A stretch of 8,858 bases of DNA from Thermoplasmata archaeon (GCA_021847855.1 JAJZOT010000051.1:1-8858), one strand, 5' to 3'; counted from the first letter of the stretch, positions 1-6,095 are shown. The notes: generated by a model from the letters alone, not told the origin. Made by a program: numbers and translations.

Positions 1-59
1 CCGGGTTTGAGCATGCAGTCGTCCGGAGTTCGGGGACTTTGCTTAAGAATCCTTATTAG
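1..59 (+). CDS. Possible 3' end of an unidentified gene (partial)
   Basis: The frame beginning at base 3 is open from the left edge to a TAG at 57-59 and reads GFEHAVVRSSGTLLKNPY. Only 18 codons are visible, so no family can be assigned. If real, its stop codon lies within the TATA-like element proposed for the next gene (52-59), a tight same-strand arrangement. The frame starting at base 1 is also open here, and so is one minus-strand frame. Openness alone is therefore weak evidence over such a short stretch. Confidence 0.28.
   Translation, partial: GFEHAVVRSSGTLLKNPY
52..59 (+). promoter_or_regulatory. TATA-like promoter element of the ridA-family gene
   Basis: CTTATTAG is centred about 25 nt before the ATG at 81, which is where an archaeal TATA box would sit if transcription began at the start codon. 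No Shine-Dalgarno sequence precedes the ATG (TAAGTAGACC), which fits a leaderless mRNA. The sequence is a weak match, and the assignment rests mainly on spacing. Confidence 0.4.
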
Positions 60-67
60 TCTGATCT

Positions 68-79
68 GTCTAAGTAGAC
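68..79. repeat. Short near-palindrome GTCTA-AG-TAGAC before the ridA-family start
   Basis: Two perfect 5-bp inverted arms with a 2-bp centre end one base before the ATG at 81, next to the expected transcription start. A dimeric repressor could bind there, but a 10-bp match of this kind also arises by chance. Confidence 0.2.
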
Positions 80-80
80 C

Positions 81-485
81 ATGGCACAGACAATAAATTC
101 TCCTGAGATATTGAAGGCCGGAGCGTACTCGCACGCAGTGATTTCCAATGGCCTTGTCTTTCTTTCCGGACAAACCGGCAACACTGCCGGGGTGAAATCA
201 TCATTTAATGAACAGTTTCAAGGAGCAATGGAAAAGATTTCGAATATCCTGAAACTAAGTGAATCATCTCTGGATTCAGTGGTGAAATGCAATGTTTATA
301 TCGCTAATTCCAGCGATTTTCAGAAAATGAATGAACTGTACGCAAAATATTTCACAAAGAATCCTCCAGCAAGAACCACCATCGTCACTGGATTTCCGTC
401 CGCTGATGTGCTGGTTGAAATTGATGTTGTTGCTGAATTGTCCAAACAGAAAACAACTGCCTCAAGCCAATGGCCATTCTCCTGA
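81..485 (+). CDS. RidA/YjgF/UK114-family reactive enamine/imine deaminase
   Basis: The 134-residue product matches the RidA family in length and motifs. Members hydrolyse reactive 2-aminoacrylate and related enamines/imines released by PLP enzymes, typically as cytosolic trimers. The N-terminal segment KAGAYSHAV carries the conserved Tyr16 region, and LSGQ (residues 28-31) is the family's central glycine turn. PPAR (95-98) supplies the substrate-carboxylate-binding arginine, Arg98. LVEIDVVAE (111-119) contains Glu113, matching the catalytic/water-positioning glutamate. The ATG at 81 starts exactly where RidA proteins begin and is preceded by a TATA-like box at leaderless spacing. A polar tail of about 15 residues (KQKTTASSQWPFS) follows the domain. 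Family assignment is strong. The exact subfamily (RidA or one of the Rid1-7 groups) and the physiological substrate cannot be read from the sequence. The next gene is convergent, so it appears monocistronic unless joined to the fragment upstream. Confidence 0.93.
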   Translation: MAQTINSPEILKAGAYSHAVISNGLVFLSGQTGNTAGVKSSFNEQFQGAMEKISNILKLSESSLDSVVKCNVYIANSSDFQKMNELYAKYFTKNPPARTTIVTGFPSADVLVEIDVVAELSKQKTTASSQWPFS

Positions 486-547
486 ACTACAAACCGTAGC
501 TTTGCCGCATCTGTGACAGGCAAATCTACTAGCAAAATCTGCCATCC

Positions 548-554
548 TTTTTTT
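548..554 (+). terminator. T-tract terminator after the ridA-family gene
   Basis: A run of seven T residues lies 63 nt after the stop codon, in the convergent gap. Archaeal RNA polymerase terminates at such T-tracts without needing a hairpin. A second run of six T (615-620) could act as a backup. Confidence 0.45.
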
Positions 555-656
555 CAATAGCTTCTCATTTTCCCCGAAAACTAACTATCCAGCTAGAACC
601 ATAAATACCGATAATTTTTTCGCAAAGAAATAGAATGAAACATAATCCATTTTTCA

Positions 657-1658
657 CTATATAATGGGATGTTTTACCTTCTCCCCCTCGGTCAATGTAT
701 TGACCCCGATTATGGCATTGTGATGCAATTTCCTGCGATCCTTATTCCAGTGCCTGCCCAATCCAGAAAGAAAATCATTGATCAGATTAGATTCAATGAT
801 GTAACTTGTAGCCAATGTATCTCCAAAAACGCTGGCACAGAAAAAGATAGCCCCAAAATACGACTTAAAAACCTCGCTGAATAAATCCTGGAAAAAACTG
901 CTGCTCAGGTCTACTTCCCATATCTGCTTGTCCTTATTGATCTCACATCCAATTGTTCCTTTTCCGGGTTCTTTATCAGTGCGCTTAAGAACAAGTTTAT
1001 TAGATGGTCCAGAGCTGAATAACTTGAGGGCGAATATTGACTGCATACTGAATATCCCAGCGTTCTCCTGTTCTATCTCAGCCTGTGTCATGTTCCACTC
1101 AGTCCTTATCTCTGAAAAGTCCTGGAGGTTACCACCGTTTTCCAGAAAGAGTTTGATTATGTATGGATACTGACCTGGCTGGTCTCCGATGTACACAATT
1201 TCATTTTCCCCGATTATAGACGTGATAATCTGCATCGCTTCCTCGGGATGTTCTATCATGGCCATTTCATCATAATCAATCTCCACGTAAATTCTCTGGG
1301 AATGCAGCAGCATGCACGGGTTAGCCCTGAACCCAGGAATGGCGTTTATAGTGCGGATTCTTTCCTGGAATCTTTGGTGTCTCTCACTGTTTGACATGGG
1401 AATTTTTAATACGGTTGGGGCAACAAAATAAATCATTCGCTGCCCATTTGAATCCACGTTGCCTTCAATTATCTTTCTTTCTGTATCAGAAATATCTCTG
1501 CCAAGGTTGGTATATAGAGAATATTCGCCATTTTCTTCTCCAAGCATCATGAATCTATTGTTCAACACGACTTCCAACTTGCGATCTGCCATTATTCTGG
1601 GAAGACTTGTGTCGAACCTAGCAACAATGCACTTCGTCAATATTCCTGAATCCCACAT
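657..1658 (-). CDS. Unrecognised 333-residue protein
   Basis: I do not recognise this family. The product is soluble-looking, with no signal peptide and no convincing membrane helix. The most hydrophobic stretch is YFGAIFFCASVFGDTLATSY near residues 267-286, interrupted by polar residues. The N-terminal half alternates short beta-like strands (KCIVARFD, LEVVLNNRFMML, EYSLYTNLG) with charged turns. The middle is acidic and Met-rich (IYVEIDYDEMAMIEHPEEAM, about residues 123-142). I saw no P-loop, helix-turn-helix or metal-site motif. The frame could be extended to a TTG at 1724 (355 aa), but that start has no nearby ribosome site. The ATG at 1658 has CTAAATAA on the + strand (1681-1688) about 26 nt upstream, and GGAGA four bases upstream of it, so it is preferred. 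It converges on the ridA-family gene and is separated from the tRNA by 271 bp, so it is probably transcribed alone. That the frame is a real gene is likely from its length and codon use; function is unknown. Confidence 0.75.
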   Translation of the reverse strand: MWDSGILTKCIVARFDTSLPRIMADRKLEVVLNNRFMMLGEENGEYSLYTNLGRDISDTERKIIEGNVDSNGQRMIYFVAPTVLKIPMSNSERHQRFQERIRTINAIPGFRANPCMLLHSQRIYVEIDYDEMAMIEHPEEAMQIITSIIGENEIVYIGDQPGQYPYIIKLFLENGGNLQDFSEIRTEWNMTQAEIEQENAGIFSMQSIFALKLFSSGPSNKLVLKRTDKEPGKGTIGCEINKDKQIWEVDLSSSFFQDLFSEVFKSYFGAIFFCASVFGDTLATSYIIESNLINDFLSGLGRHWNKDRRKLHHNAIIGVNTLTEGEKVKHPII

Positions 1659-1680
1659 AAAATCTCCAACGAGAACTATT

Positions 1681-1688
1681 CTAAATAA
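1681..1688 (-). promoter_or_regulatory. TATA-like element of the unknown 333-residue gene
   Basis: Read on the minus strand this is TTATTTAG, centred about 26 nt before the ATG at 1658. That spacing matches the other boxes in the window and places the transcription start at or beside the ATG. It is the main reason to prefer 1658 over the upstream TTG at 1724. Confidence 0.5.
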
Positions 1689-1929
1689 CTTATCCCAGAA
1701 AGTCAGACTTCTCTCTTGAAACAAATGAAATAGGTCTGGATCTCAATCGAGACATCGCAGATAAAATCCATGAAGCATGAACAAAGAGCGGAGCAACCTA
1801 TCGTCGATACTCCATTTATCCCCTTGCTAGTTGTTACGGTCTGGGGCAACCTCTGGGCAGGTTATGCTTATTGTCATGAAAAGAGATGATAGCTTGCTGA
1901 AGTCATAGGAAGTGCATAAGGCGTGTTAG

Positions 1930-2002
1930 TGAGCCCGCCGGGATTCGAACCCGGATCATAGGCTCCGGAGGCCTATATGATAATCCGTTACACTACGGGC
2001 CC
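1930..2002 (-). tRNA. tRNA-Arg (anticodon CCG)
   Basis: A complete 73-nt cloverleaf can be folded. The acceptor stem is GGGCCCG/CGGGCTC (7 bp, one G-U). The D arm has GTGT facing TCAT around a loop containing GGA. The anticodon stem is TAGGC/GCCTA with loop CTCCGGA, giving anticodon CCG, which reads CGG. There is a 4-nt variable region, a T stem CCGGG/CCCGG with loop TTCGAAT, and discriminator A. A20 (after G18-G19), C35 and G36 are arginine identity positions and are all present. No intron is visible and CCA is not encoded; the bases after A73 are CTAAC. The 5' G is also the last base of the TAG stop codon of the upstream gene (2002-2490), so the tRNA is probably cut from a shared transcript. 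An AT-rich element inside that gene (GATATAAAC on minus, + 2014-2022) lies only about 16 nt upstream, closer than a normal TATA box. Confidence 0.96.
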
Positions 2003-2490
2003 TATTTCTTGTAGTTTATATCCCTGAGGAATTTTCTCCTAGTATTTTTATCATTCTCATTCTCGACACCAACTGGAGAGAACCCATCAACCACACCGAT
2101 AACCCCGTTTCCTCTCGTTCCCTTTGCTAATATCACTTCAACAGGGTTTGAAGTGGCTGCAAAGATGCTACCCACTTCCTGGCATCCCTTGATTGCGTTG
2201 AGGACATTGATCGGATAAAGGTTCTTCAGTATGATCATGAATGTATGACCTGCGGAGATACGTAATATGTTATCAACCGCTATCTTCTCAAGTTCTGTGT
2301 CAGTTCCATCGTATCTTACCAGCCTGTCCCCGGAAGCTTCCGAGAAAGCAATCCCGAATTTAGCCCCTGGTACCGCAGTTGAGATGATTTCTGTCAAATC
2401 CTCAACCGTCTTTATAAAATGGGAGTATCCCAGGATGGCATTTGTCCCCTCGGGAAAATCCAGCCGTACAGAATAGGTCTCTACCGTCAT
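2002..2490 (-). CDS. PF04008-family 'adenosine-specific kinase' (AMP/adenosine-binding protein)
   Basis: The 162-residue product fits the archaeal/bacterial PF04008 family (former DUF355) end to end. Diagnostic segments are AGHTFMIILKNLYPINVLNAI (about residues 80-100, with His82), SIFAATSNPVEVILA (108-122), GVIGVVDGFSP (129-139) and the closing FLRDINYKK. The family is named for a Pyrobaculum aerophilum member that binds adenosine and AMP and was interpreted to carry a phosphorylated histidine; a kinase reaction in cells is not firmly established. The ATG at 2488-2490 gives the usual family N-terminus. A TATA-like box about 25 nt upstream suggests a leaderless mRNA. The stop codon shares its final G with tRNA-Arg, so the two are probably co-transcribed. 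The gene is divergent from elp3 across 82 bp. It looks intact. Family assignment is strong; biochemical role is less certain. Confidence 0.93.
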   Translation of the reverse strand: MTVETYSVRLDFPEGTNAILGYSHFIKTVEDLTEIISTAVPGAKFGIAFSEASGDRLVRYDGTDTELEKIAVDNILRISAGHTFMIILKNLYPINVLNAIKGCQEVGSIFAATSNPVEVILAKGTRGNGVIGVVDGFSPVGVENENDKNTRRKFLRDINYKK

Positions 2491-2511
2491 ATTTTGTTAT
2501 ATGGAAAGTGG

Positions 2512-2518
2512 ATTTTAA
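2512..2518 (-). promoter_or_regulatory. TATA-like element driving the PF04008 gene and tRNA-Arg
   Basis: On the minus strand this reads TTAAAAT, preceded by ACG, and is centred about 25 nt before the ATG at 2490. The spacing predicts a leaderless transcript. It is part of one arm of the inverted repeat at 2514-2550. Confidence 0.5.
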
Positions 2519-2550
2519 CGTTATGCACCTGCCTTCTCAAAAACGTTAAA
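2514..2550. repeat. Inverted repeat uniting two divergent promoters
   Basis: TTTAACGT (2514-2521) and ACGTTAAA (2543-2550) are perfect 8-bp inverted copies separated by 21 bp. Each arm coincides with the TATA-like box and adjacent upstream bases of one divergent promoter: the PF04008 gene to the left and elp3 to the right. The symmetry could reflect two matched core promoters or binding of a shared regulator. Confidence 0.6.
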
Positions 2551-2552
2551 TT
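2545..2552 (+). promoter_or_regulatory. TATA-like element of elp3
   Basis: GTTAAATT is centred about 25 nt before the GTG start at 2573, placing the predicted transcription start at the start codon. There is no good ribosome-binding site before the GTG (GATGGTGTTTAT). This spacing supports the GTG start, since no in-frame ATG lies nearby. Confidence 0.5.
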
Positions 2553-2572
2553 CTCAATGTGATGGTGTTTAT

Positions 2573-4111
2573 GTGGATTTCTATGAAGTCATAGGTGAGA
2601 GGATTAAATCCGGGCAGGTCCGCAACAAGAAGGAATTGCAGAACCTCAAGATCAGGCTTGCAAAGGAGCTGTCACTGGACTTTATCCCGAGCGATGTGGA
2701 GATTCTAAACTCAGGCAACTTCTCCGAGGAGGAGAGAGACCTGCTGCGCATAAAAAACACCAGGACAATATCTGGAGTTGCGGTCGTTGCTGCGATGACC
2801 TCACCTGACAATTGTCCCCATGGCAAATGCATTTACTGTCCTGGAGGAGTGGACAATAACTCACCGCAATCCTATACCGGGCATGAGCCTGCTGCCCTAA
2901 GGGGAAGAAATAACAATTACGACCCATACAACCAGGTTTTCAACCGCGTAAAGCAACTGGATCTCATTGGCCATGACACCTCAAAGATAGATCTGATAAT
3001 TATGGGTGGAACTTTTACCGCCAGAGAAGAGGCATACCAGACCAGCTTCATCAAGGGGTGCGTCGATGCCATGAACGGCACGATCAGCAGGAACCTGGAA
3101 GAATCCATTCTTATTAACGAGAGTGCTGGAAAAAGATGTATAGGCCTCACCGTGGAAACAAAACCGGACTGGTTCTTTGAGCGCGAGATAGACACAGCCC
3201 TGAACTATGGTACAACAAAGGTGGAGCTCGGTGTACAGAACCTGTCCGATCATATCCTTAAAATAAACATGCGGGGGCACACGCTTGATGATATACGAAG
3301 GTCAACTCAGTTGTCTAGGGATGCTGGATTGAAGATTGTATATCACATCATGCCAGGTATGTATGGATCCAGCTACGAACAGGATTTAAACAGTTTTGAC
3401 CTGATGCTGAACGACCCAGCTTTCAAGCCAGACATGCTGAAGATTTACCCCACTCTCGTCACCAAGGGGACGTCACTTTACAGACTGTGGAAACTGGGAA
3501 GATACGATCCACTTGACACTGGGACAGCTGTGGACCTGATAACCCATCTTATGGAAAGGATGCCGCCATGGATCCGGGTGCAGAGAATGCAACGCGATAT
3601 TCCGGTTAAGTTCATCGAAGCAGGAGTCAAGAGAAGCGATATCAGGAACCTTGTGACAGACGAACTGAAGAGGAAAGGGATCAGGAGCATGGAAATCAGG
3701 GGAAGAGAAGTTGCTGGAGAGCTATTCTCCAATGATTTTAAACTGAAAAAGGTGAGTTATGATGCTGCTGGAGGCGTTGAACACTTTTTATCATATGAGG
3801 ATTCAGATGAAAGGATAATCGGTTTCGTCCGGTTGAGGATACCTTCAGAAAAATCTCACAGGAAGGAAATGGCGGACTCGTCCATCATAAGAGAGTTGAA
3901 AATATTTGGAAATATCGTACCTCTGGGCAGGCACGATATGAATGGTTGGCAACACCAAGGTCTAGGATCTGAACTTCTTAACGAAGCTGAAAAGTTAAGC
4001 TCAGACCGTGGCTTGAACAGGATGCTTGTAATCAGCGGAATCGGTGTAAGAAACTATTTCAGGAGGCTGGGATACGAACGCGTGGGCCCTTACATGGGCA
4101 AGAATATATGA
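2573..4111 (+). CDS. elp3: Elp3-type tRNA uridine(34) carboxymethyl synthase (radical SAM + GNAT)
   Basis: This 512-residue protein has the full archaeal Elp3 architecture. It uses a radical-SAM centre and acetyl-CoA to add a carboxymethyl-type group at C5 of wobble uridine 34 in tRNAs; archaeal Elp3 can act without the other Elongator subunits. CPHGKCIYC (residues 81-89) provides the three iron-sulfur cysteines Cys81, Cys86 and Cys89. It is followed by PGGVDNNSPQSYTGHEP, then MGGTFTA (144-150), LTVETKPDW (192-200), VELGVQ (217-222) and IYPTLVTKGTSLY (291-303). RVQRMQRDIP (335-344) and EIRGREV (374-380) lead into the GNAT domain (about 395-512). Its acetyl-CoA loop is WQHQGLGSELL (459-469), with the C-terminal NYFRRLGY (494-501). 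The start is GTG, supported by TATA spacing. The gene is monocistronic or at most upstream of kdp, with 119 bp to kdpF. The neighbouring tRNA-Arg(CCG) has C34 and so is not its substrate. Confidence 0.97.
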   Translation: MDFYEVIGERIKSGQVRNKKELQNLKIRLAKELSLDFIPSDVEILNSGNFSEEERDLLRIKNTRTISGVAVVAAMTSPDNCPHGKCIYCPGGVDNNSPQSYTGHEPAALRGRNNNYDPYNQVFNRVKQLDLIGHDTSKIDLIIMGGTFTAREEAYQTSFIKGCVDAMNGTISRNLEESILINESAGKRCIGLTVETKPDWFFEREIDTALNYGTTKVELGVQNLSDHILKINMRGHTLDDIRRSTQLSRDAGLKIVYHIMPGMYGSSYEQDLNSFDLMLNDPAFKPDMLKIYPTLVTKGTSLYRLWKLGRYDPLDTGTAVDLITHLMERMPPWIRVQRMQRDIPVKFIEAGVKRSDIRNLVTDELKRKGIRSMEIRGREVAGELFSNDFKLKKVSYDAAGGVEHFLSYEDSDERIIGFVRLRIPSEKSHRKEMADSSIIRELKIFGNIVPLGRHDMNGWQHQGLGSELLNEAEKLSSDRGLNRMLVISGIGVRNYFRRLGYERVGPYMGKNI

Positions 4112-4200
4112 GAAGAAAAACCGAAGCATCCCGCCTAACAGACAGAAATGAGTAAAGAACACACAAAGTTCAGCACCTGGATGCTTGAGTTGGACAATAC

Positions 4201-4208
4201 TTTTATAT
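4201..4208 (+). promoter_or_regulatory. TATA box of the kdpFABC operon
   Basis: TTTTATAT is the best TATA match in the window. It is centred about 26 nt before the kdpF ATG at 4231, so transcription should start at or next to that ATG and give a leaderless message. The bases before it are GACAATAC. Confidence 0.65.
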
Positions 4209-4213
4209 CCCAT

Positions 4214-4225
4214 TGCATTTGCATT
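4214..4225. repeat. Tandem TGCATT repeat at the kdp transcription start
   Basis: Two exact copies of TGCATT lie between the TATA box and the predicted start site; another TGCA occurs at 4236-4239 inside kdpF. The octamer GATGCTTG also occurs twice, at 4180-4187 and at 4230-4237, which overlaps the start codon. This is a plausible operator location for K+-responsive control, but the motifs are short and unproven. Confidence 0.3.
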
Positions 4226-4230
4226 CTGCG

Positions 4231-4320
4231 ATGCTTGCAGTCTATGTCATTCTAGGGCTGGTGTTGCTATTTACAGCCGTATACCTGCTTTATACCATAA
4301 TTGGAGCTGAGAAATTTTGA
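4231..4320 (+). CDS. kdpF: KdpF small membrane subunit of the K+-transporting ATPase
   Basis: A 29-codon gene directly before kdpA, easily missed for its size. Its product is one hydrophobic helix (VYVILGLVLLFTAVYLLYTII, about residues 4-24) followed by GAEKF. Escherichia coli KdpF is also 29 residues, a single helix ending in an almost identical NAEAF. In that system KdpF packs against KdpA and stabilises the complex in the membrane. The ATG lies about 26 nt after a strong TATA box, so it should open a leaderless operon transcript. Its TGA stop (4318-4320) overlaps the TTG start of kdpA as TTGA, which implies translational coupling. Position, length, hydrophobicity and the C-terminal motif all agree. 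Confidence 0.9.
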   Translation: MLAVYVILGLVLLFTAVYLLYTIIGAEKF

Positions 4321-6095
4321 GTTATGATCCATTTGGCATCTCATCCCTGTCTGGATATGGCAACTCTTTCTGGCAGGTAAACAGAGTTGCATCCGGGGTC
4401 GTCATCATACTTATCTACCTTGCAATCGTGATTATATTCGGGGTCATAATCTCCAACTTCATCTCTAAGATATACAGAGACCAGGACACCTGGCTCACGC
4501 CCATCTCTGGTCGGATCGTGAGCTTTTTCGAGAAGATCATAGGCGAGGGATCTGAACGGCAGATGAAATTCAAGGAGTATTTTCTTACCCTGCTATTTTT
4601 CAATGCCGCTGCAGGTGTAATATCATTCATTTTTATTTTTTACCAAAAAGATTTTCCCTTTGCATTTGCAAACAATCACATGACGGTGAGCCTGACATTC
4701 AACACCGTAAGCAGCTTCCTGACAAATACCAACCTGCAACACTATTCCAACCCTTTCGATCTCTCCTACCTGAGCCAGACTTTCGTAATCACCGGCCTTA
4801 TGTTCCTATCCGCTGGAACCGGTTTTGCCGCATCAATGGCCTTCATTAGGGGAATTCTTCAGGATAAGGGTACGATTGGAAACTTCTACCACGACTTTCT
4901 GGTCTCAATATTCTACCTTATACTGCCTCTCACTCTTCTGGTAACTGTTATACTAATAATAAGCGGAATTCCGGAAACAACTCTGTCATACCTCAGCGTG
5001 CAGCCAGTATTTTCCTCGGTTACATACAAGGTGCCGCTCGGCTCCGTTGCAACTCTGGAAGCCATAAAGAACATAGGAACAAACGGAGGGGGTTTTTATG
5101 GAGCGAACGCAGCATTCCCATTTGAGAATCCGAACTGGTTCACAAACATTACTGAGTTTACCTCTTTCCTTCTTATACCGCTTGGGTCTATAATAGCACT
5201 TGGCAAGGTTTTCAGCAATCGCCGGTTTATGGTTATGCTTGTTTCAGTCCTGATGATTTTCTTTGTTTTTACCGCATTTCTTACTTTCTATGGTGAAATA
5301 ACCGGAATACCATCCCTATCCACGCTTGGCGTCATTTACAACGGAAACATGGTAGGAAAGGAAACGGCTATAGGCATAGCAGGTTCTTCCATTTTCAGCA
5401 TTGGGGCCACTATAACATCCACCGGCGCATCCAATGCAATACTGGCGGCGTATTCGCCAGCTGGGTTGCTGGGAAACCTAGTCAACCTCCTGATAAATGA
5501 CCCGGTCGGCGGAATAGGTACGGGTGTCCTTAATATTTTCACCTCAGTAATTTTTACAGTGTTCATTGCATCCCTCATGGTAGGAAAGCTTCCTGAACTG
5601 ATGAGCATTAAAATTGGATCAAATGAGATCAAGTATTCTACGCTTTCGCTTATTACCCACCCCCTTCTGATAATAATTCCGCTGGGTGTTACCCTCATGA
5701 TCCCGAGCATAATGGCTTCATTCACGAATCCAAAACCGGATGCAATCACAGAGCTCCTTTACGAGTTTGCGACCTCCGCATCAAACAACGGTTCTGAGGT
5801 CGGCGGGTTCCTTACAAACCAGGTTTACTTCAACGTGCTGGACGGCATAATCATGATCCTCGGAAGATATGTGATCATGGGGTTCCAGCTGAAGATAGCC
5901 GATCTCTTTTCAAACAAGAAGCCAAAGGTTGAGATCGGGAAGAGCATTGATACTGGGTCGTTCTACTTTGGGCTGATGCTCCTAGGTGTAATGCTACTTG
6001 TAGGACTGCTTTCTTTCTTTCCGATCCTCGCCCTGGGACCTATACTTTCGTGGGCTAAGGCCTTTGAGCAGTCAATCTGGATGGTGATTCGTTGA
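4317..6095 (+). CDS. kdpA: KdpA, K+-conducting subunit of the Kdp ATPase
   Basis: A polytopic membrane protein of 592 residues (E. coli KdpA is 557), with about ten hydrophobic helices. It binds and conducts K+ through a filter made from four pseudo-repeats. Filter loops are visible as NTNLQHYSN (137-145), GTNGGGFYGANAAFPFENP (254-272), TSTGASNA (367-374) and SNNGSEVGG (489-497). The segment KLPELMSIKIGS (424-435) stands where E. coli has GRTPEYLGKKID, and LALGP (571-575) closes the protein. The start is TTG at 4317, overlapping the kdpF stop as TTGA. GGAG at 4303-4306 is a possible ribosome site, and the first in-frame ATG (codon 83) would delete helix 1. The third filter loop and the following region diverge from bacterial forms: the MHDS motif after the filter is absent. 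The identity is clear despite this. Confidence 0.96.
   Translation: MSYDPFGISSLSGYGNSFWQVNRVASGVVIILIYLAIVIIFGVIISNFISKIYRDQDTWLTPISGRIVSFFEKIIGEGSERQMKFKEYFLTLLFFNAAAGVISFIFIFYQKDFPFAFANNHMTVSLTFNTVSSFLTNTNLQHYSNPFDLSYLSQTFVITGLMFLSAGTGFAASMAFIRGILQDKGTIGNFYHDFLVSIFYLILPLTLLVTVILIISGIPETTLSYLSVQPVFSSVTYKVPLGSVATLEAIKNIGTNGGGFYGANAAFPFENPNWFTNITEFTSFLLIPLGSIIALGKVFSNRRFMVMLVSVLMIFFVFTAFLTFYGEITGIPSLSTLGVIYNGNMVGKETAIGIAGSSIFSIGATITSTGASNAILAAYSPAGLLGNLVNLLINDPVGGIGTGVLNIFTSVIFTVFIASLMVGKLPELMSIKIGSNEIKYSTLSLITHPLLIIIPLGVTLMIPSIMASFTNPKPDAITELLYEFATSASNNGSEVGGFLTNQVYFNVLDGIIMILGRYVIMGFQLKIADLFSNKKPKVEIGKSIDTGSFYFGLMLLGVMLLVGLLSFFPILALGPILSWAKAFEQSIWMVIR
6083..6087 (+). promoter_or_regulatory. 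Ribosome-binding site supporting the kdpB TTG start
   Basis: GGTGA matches part of the archaeal anti-Shine-Dalgarno complement GGAGGTGA and ends four bases before the TTG at 6092. It favours that non-ATG start over the ATG at 6125. Confidence 0.5.

Noticed and set aside
1659..1724. N-terminal extension of the unknown protein to a TTG at 1724, including a segment RIVLVGDF that resembles the start of a small GTPase
   Set aside because: The glycine spacing after VGD does not form a P-loop and no Lys-Ser/Thr follows in place. The TTG has no ribosome site or well-spaced TATA box, whereas the ATG at 1658 has both.
1835..1862. Short repeats in the gap (CTGGGGCAACCT / CTGGGCAG, GTTG...CAAC) as a possible structured RNA or attachment site
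   Set aside because: The pairing is only 4 bp and the repeats are imperfect. No integrase or mobile gene lies nearby despite the tRNA, and there is no duplicated tRNA end.
1770..1889. 39-codon + strand frame with a hydrophobic segment (FIPLLVVTVWGNLWAGYAY)
   Set aside because: No TATA box at the expected distance (ATAAAAT lies only 3 nt before the ATG), no ribosome site and no recognisable family. Frames of this size occur by chance in a 271-bp gap.
1930..2002. tRNA-Glu instead of tRNA-Arg, because the D-arm TAGTGTAACGG resembles tRNA-Glu genes
   Set aside because: The only 7-nt anticodon loop with T33 is CTCCGGA, which gives anticodon CCG. A20, C35 and G36 also fit arginine.
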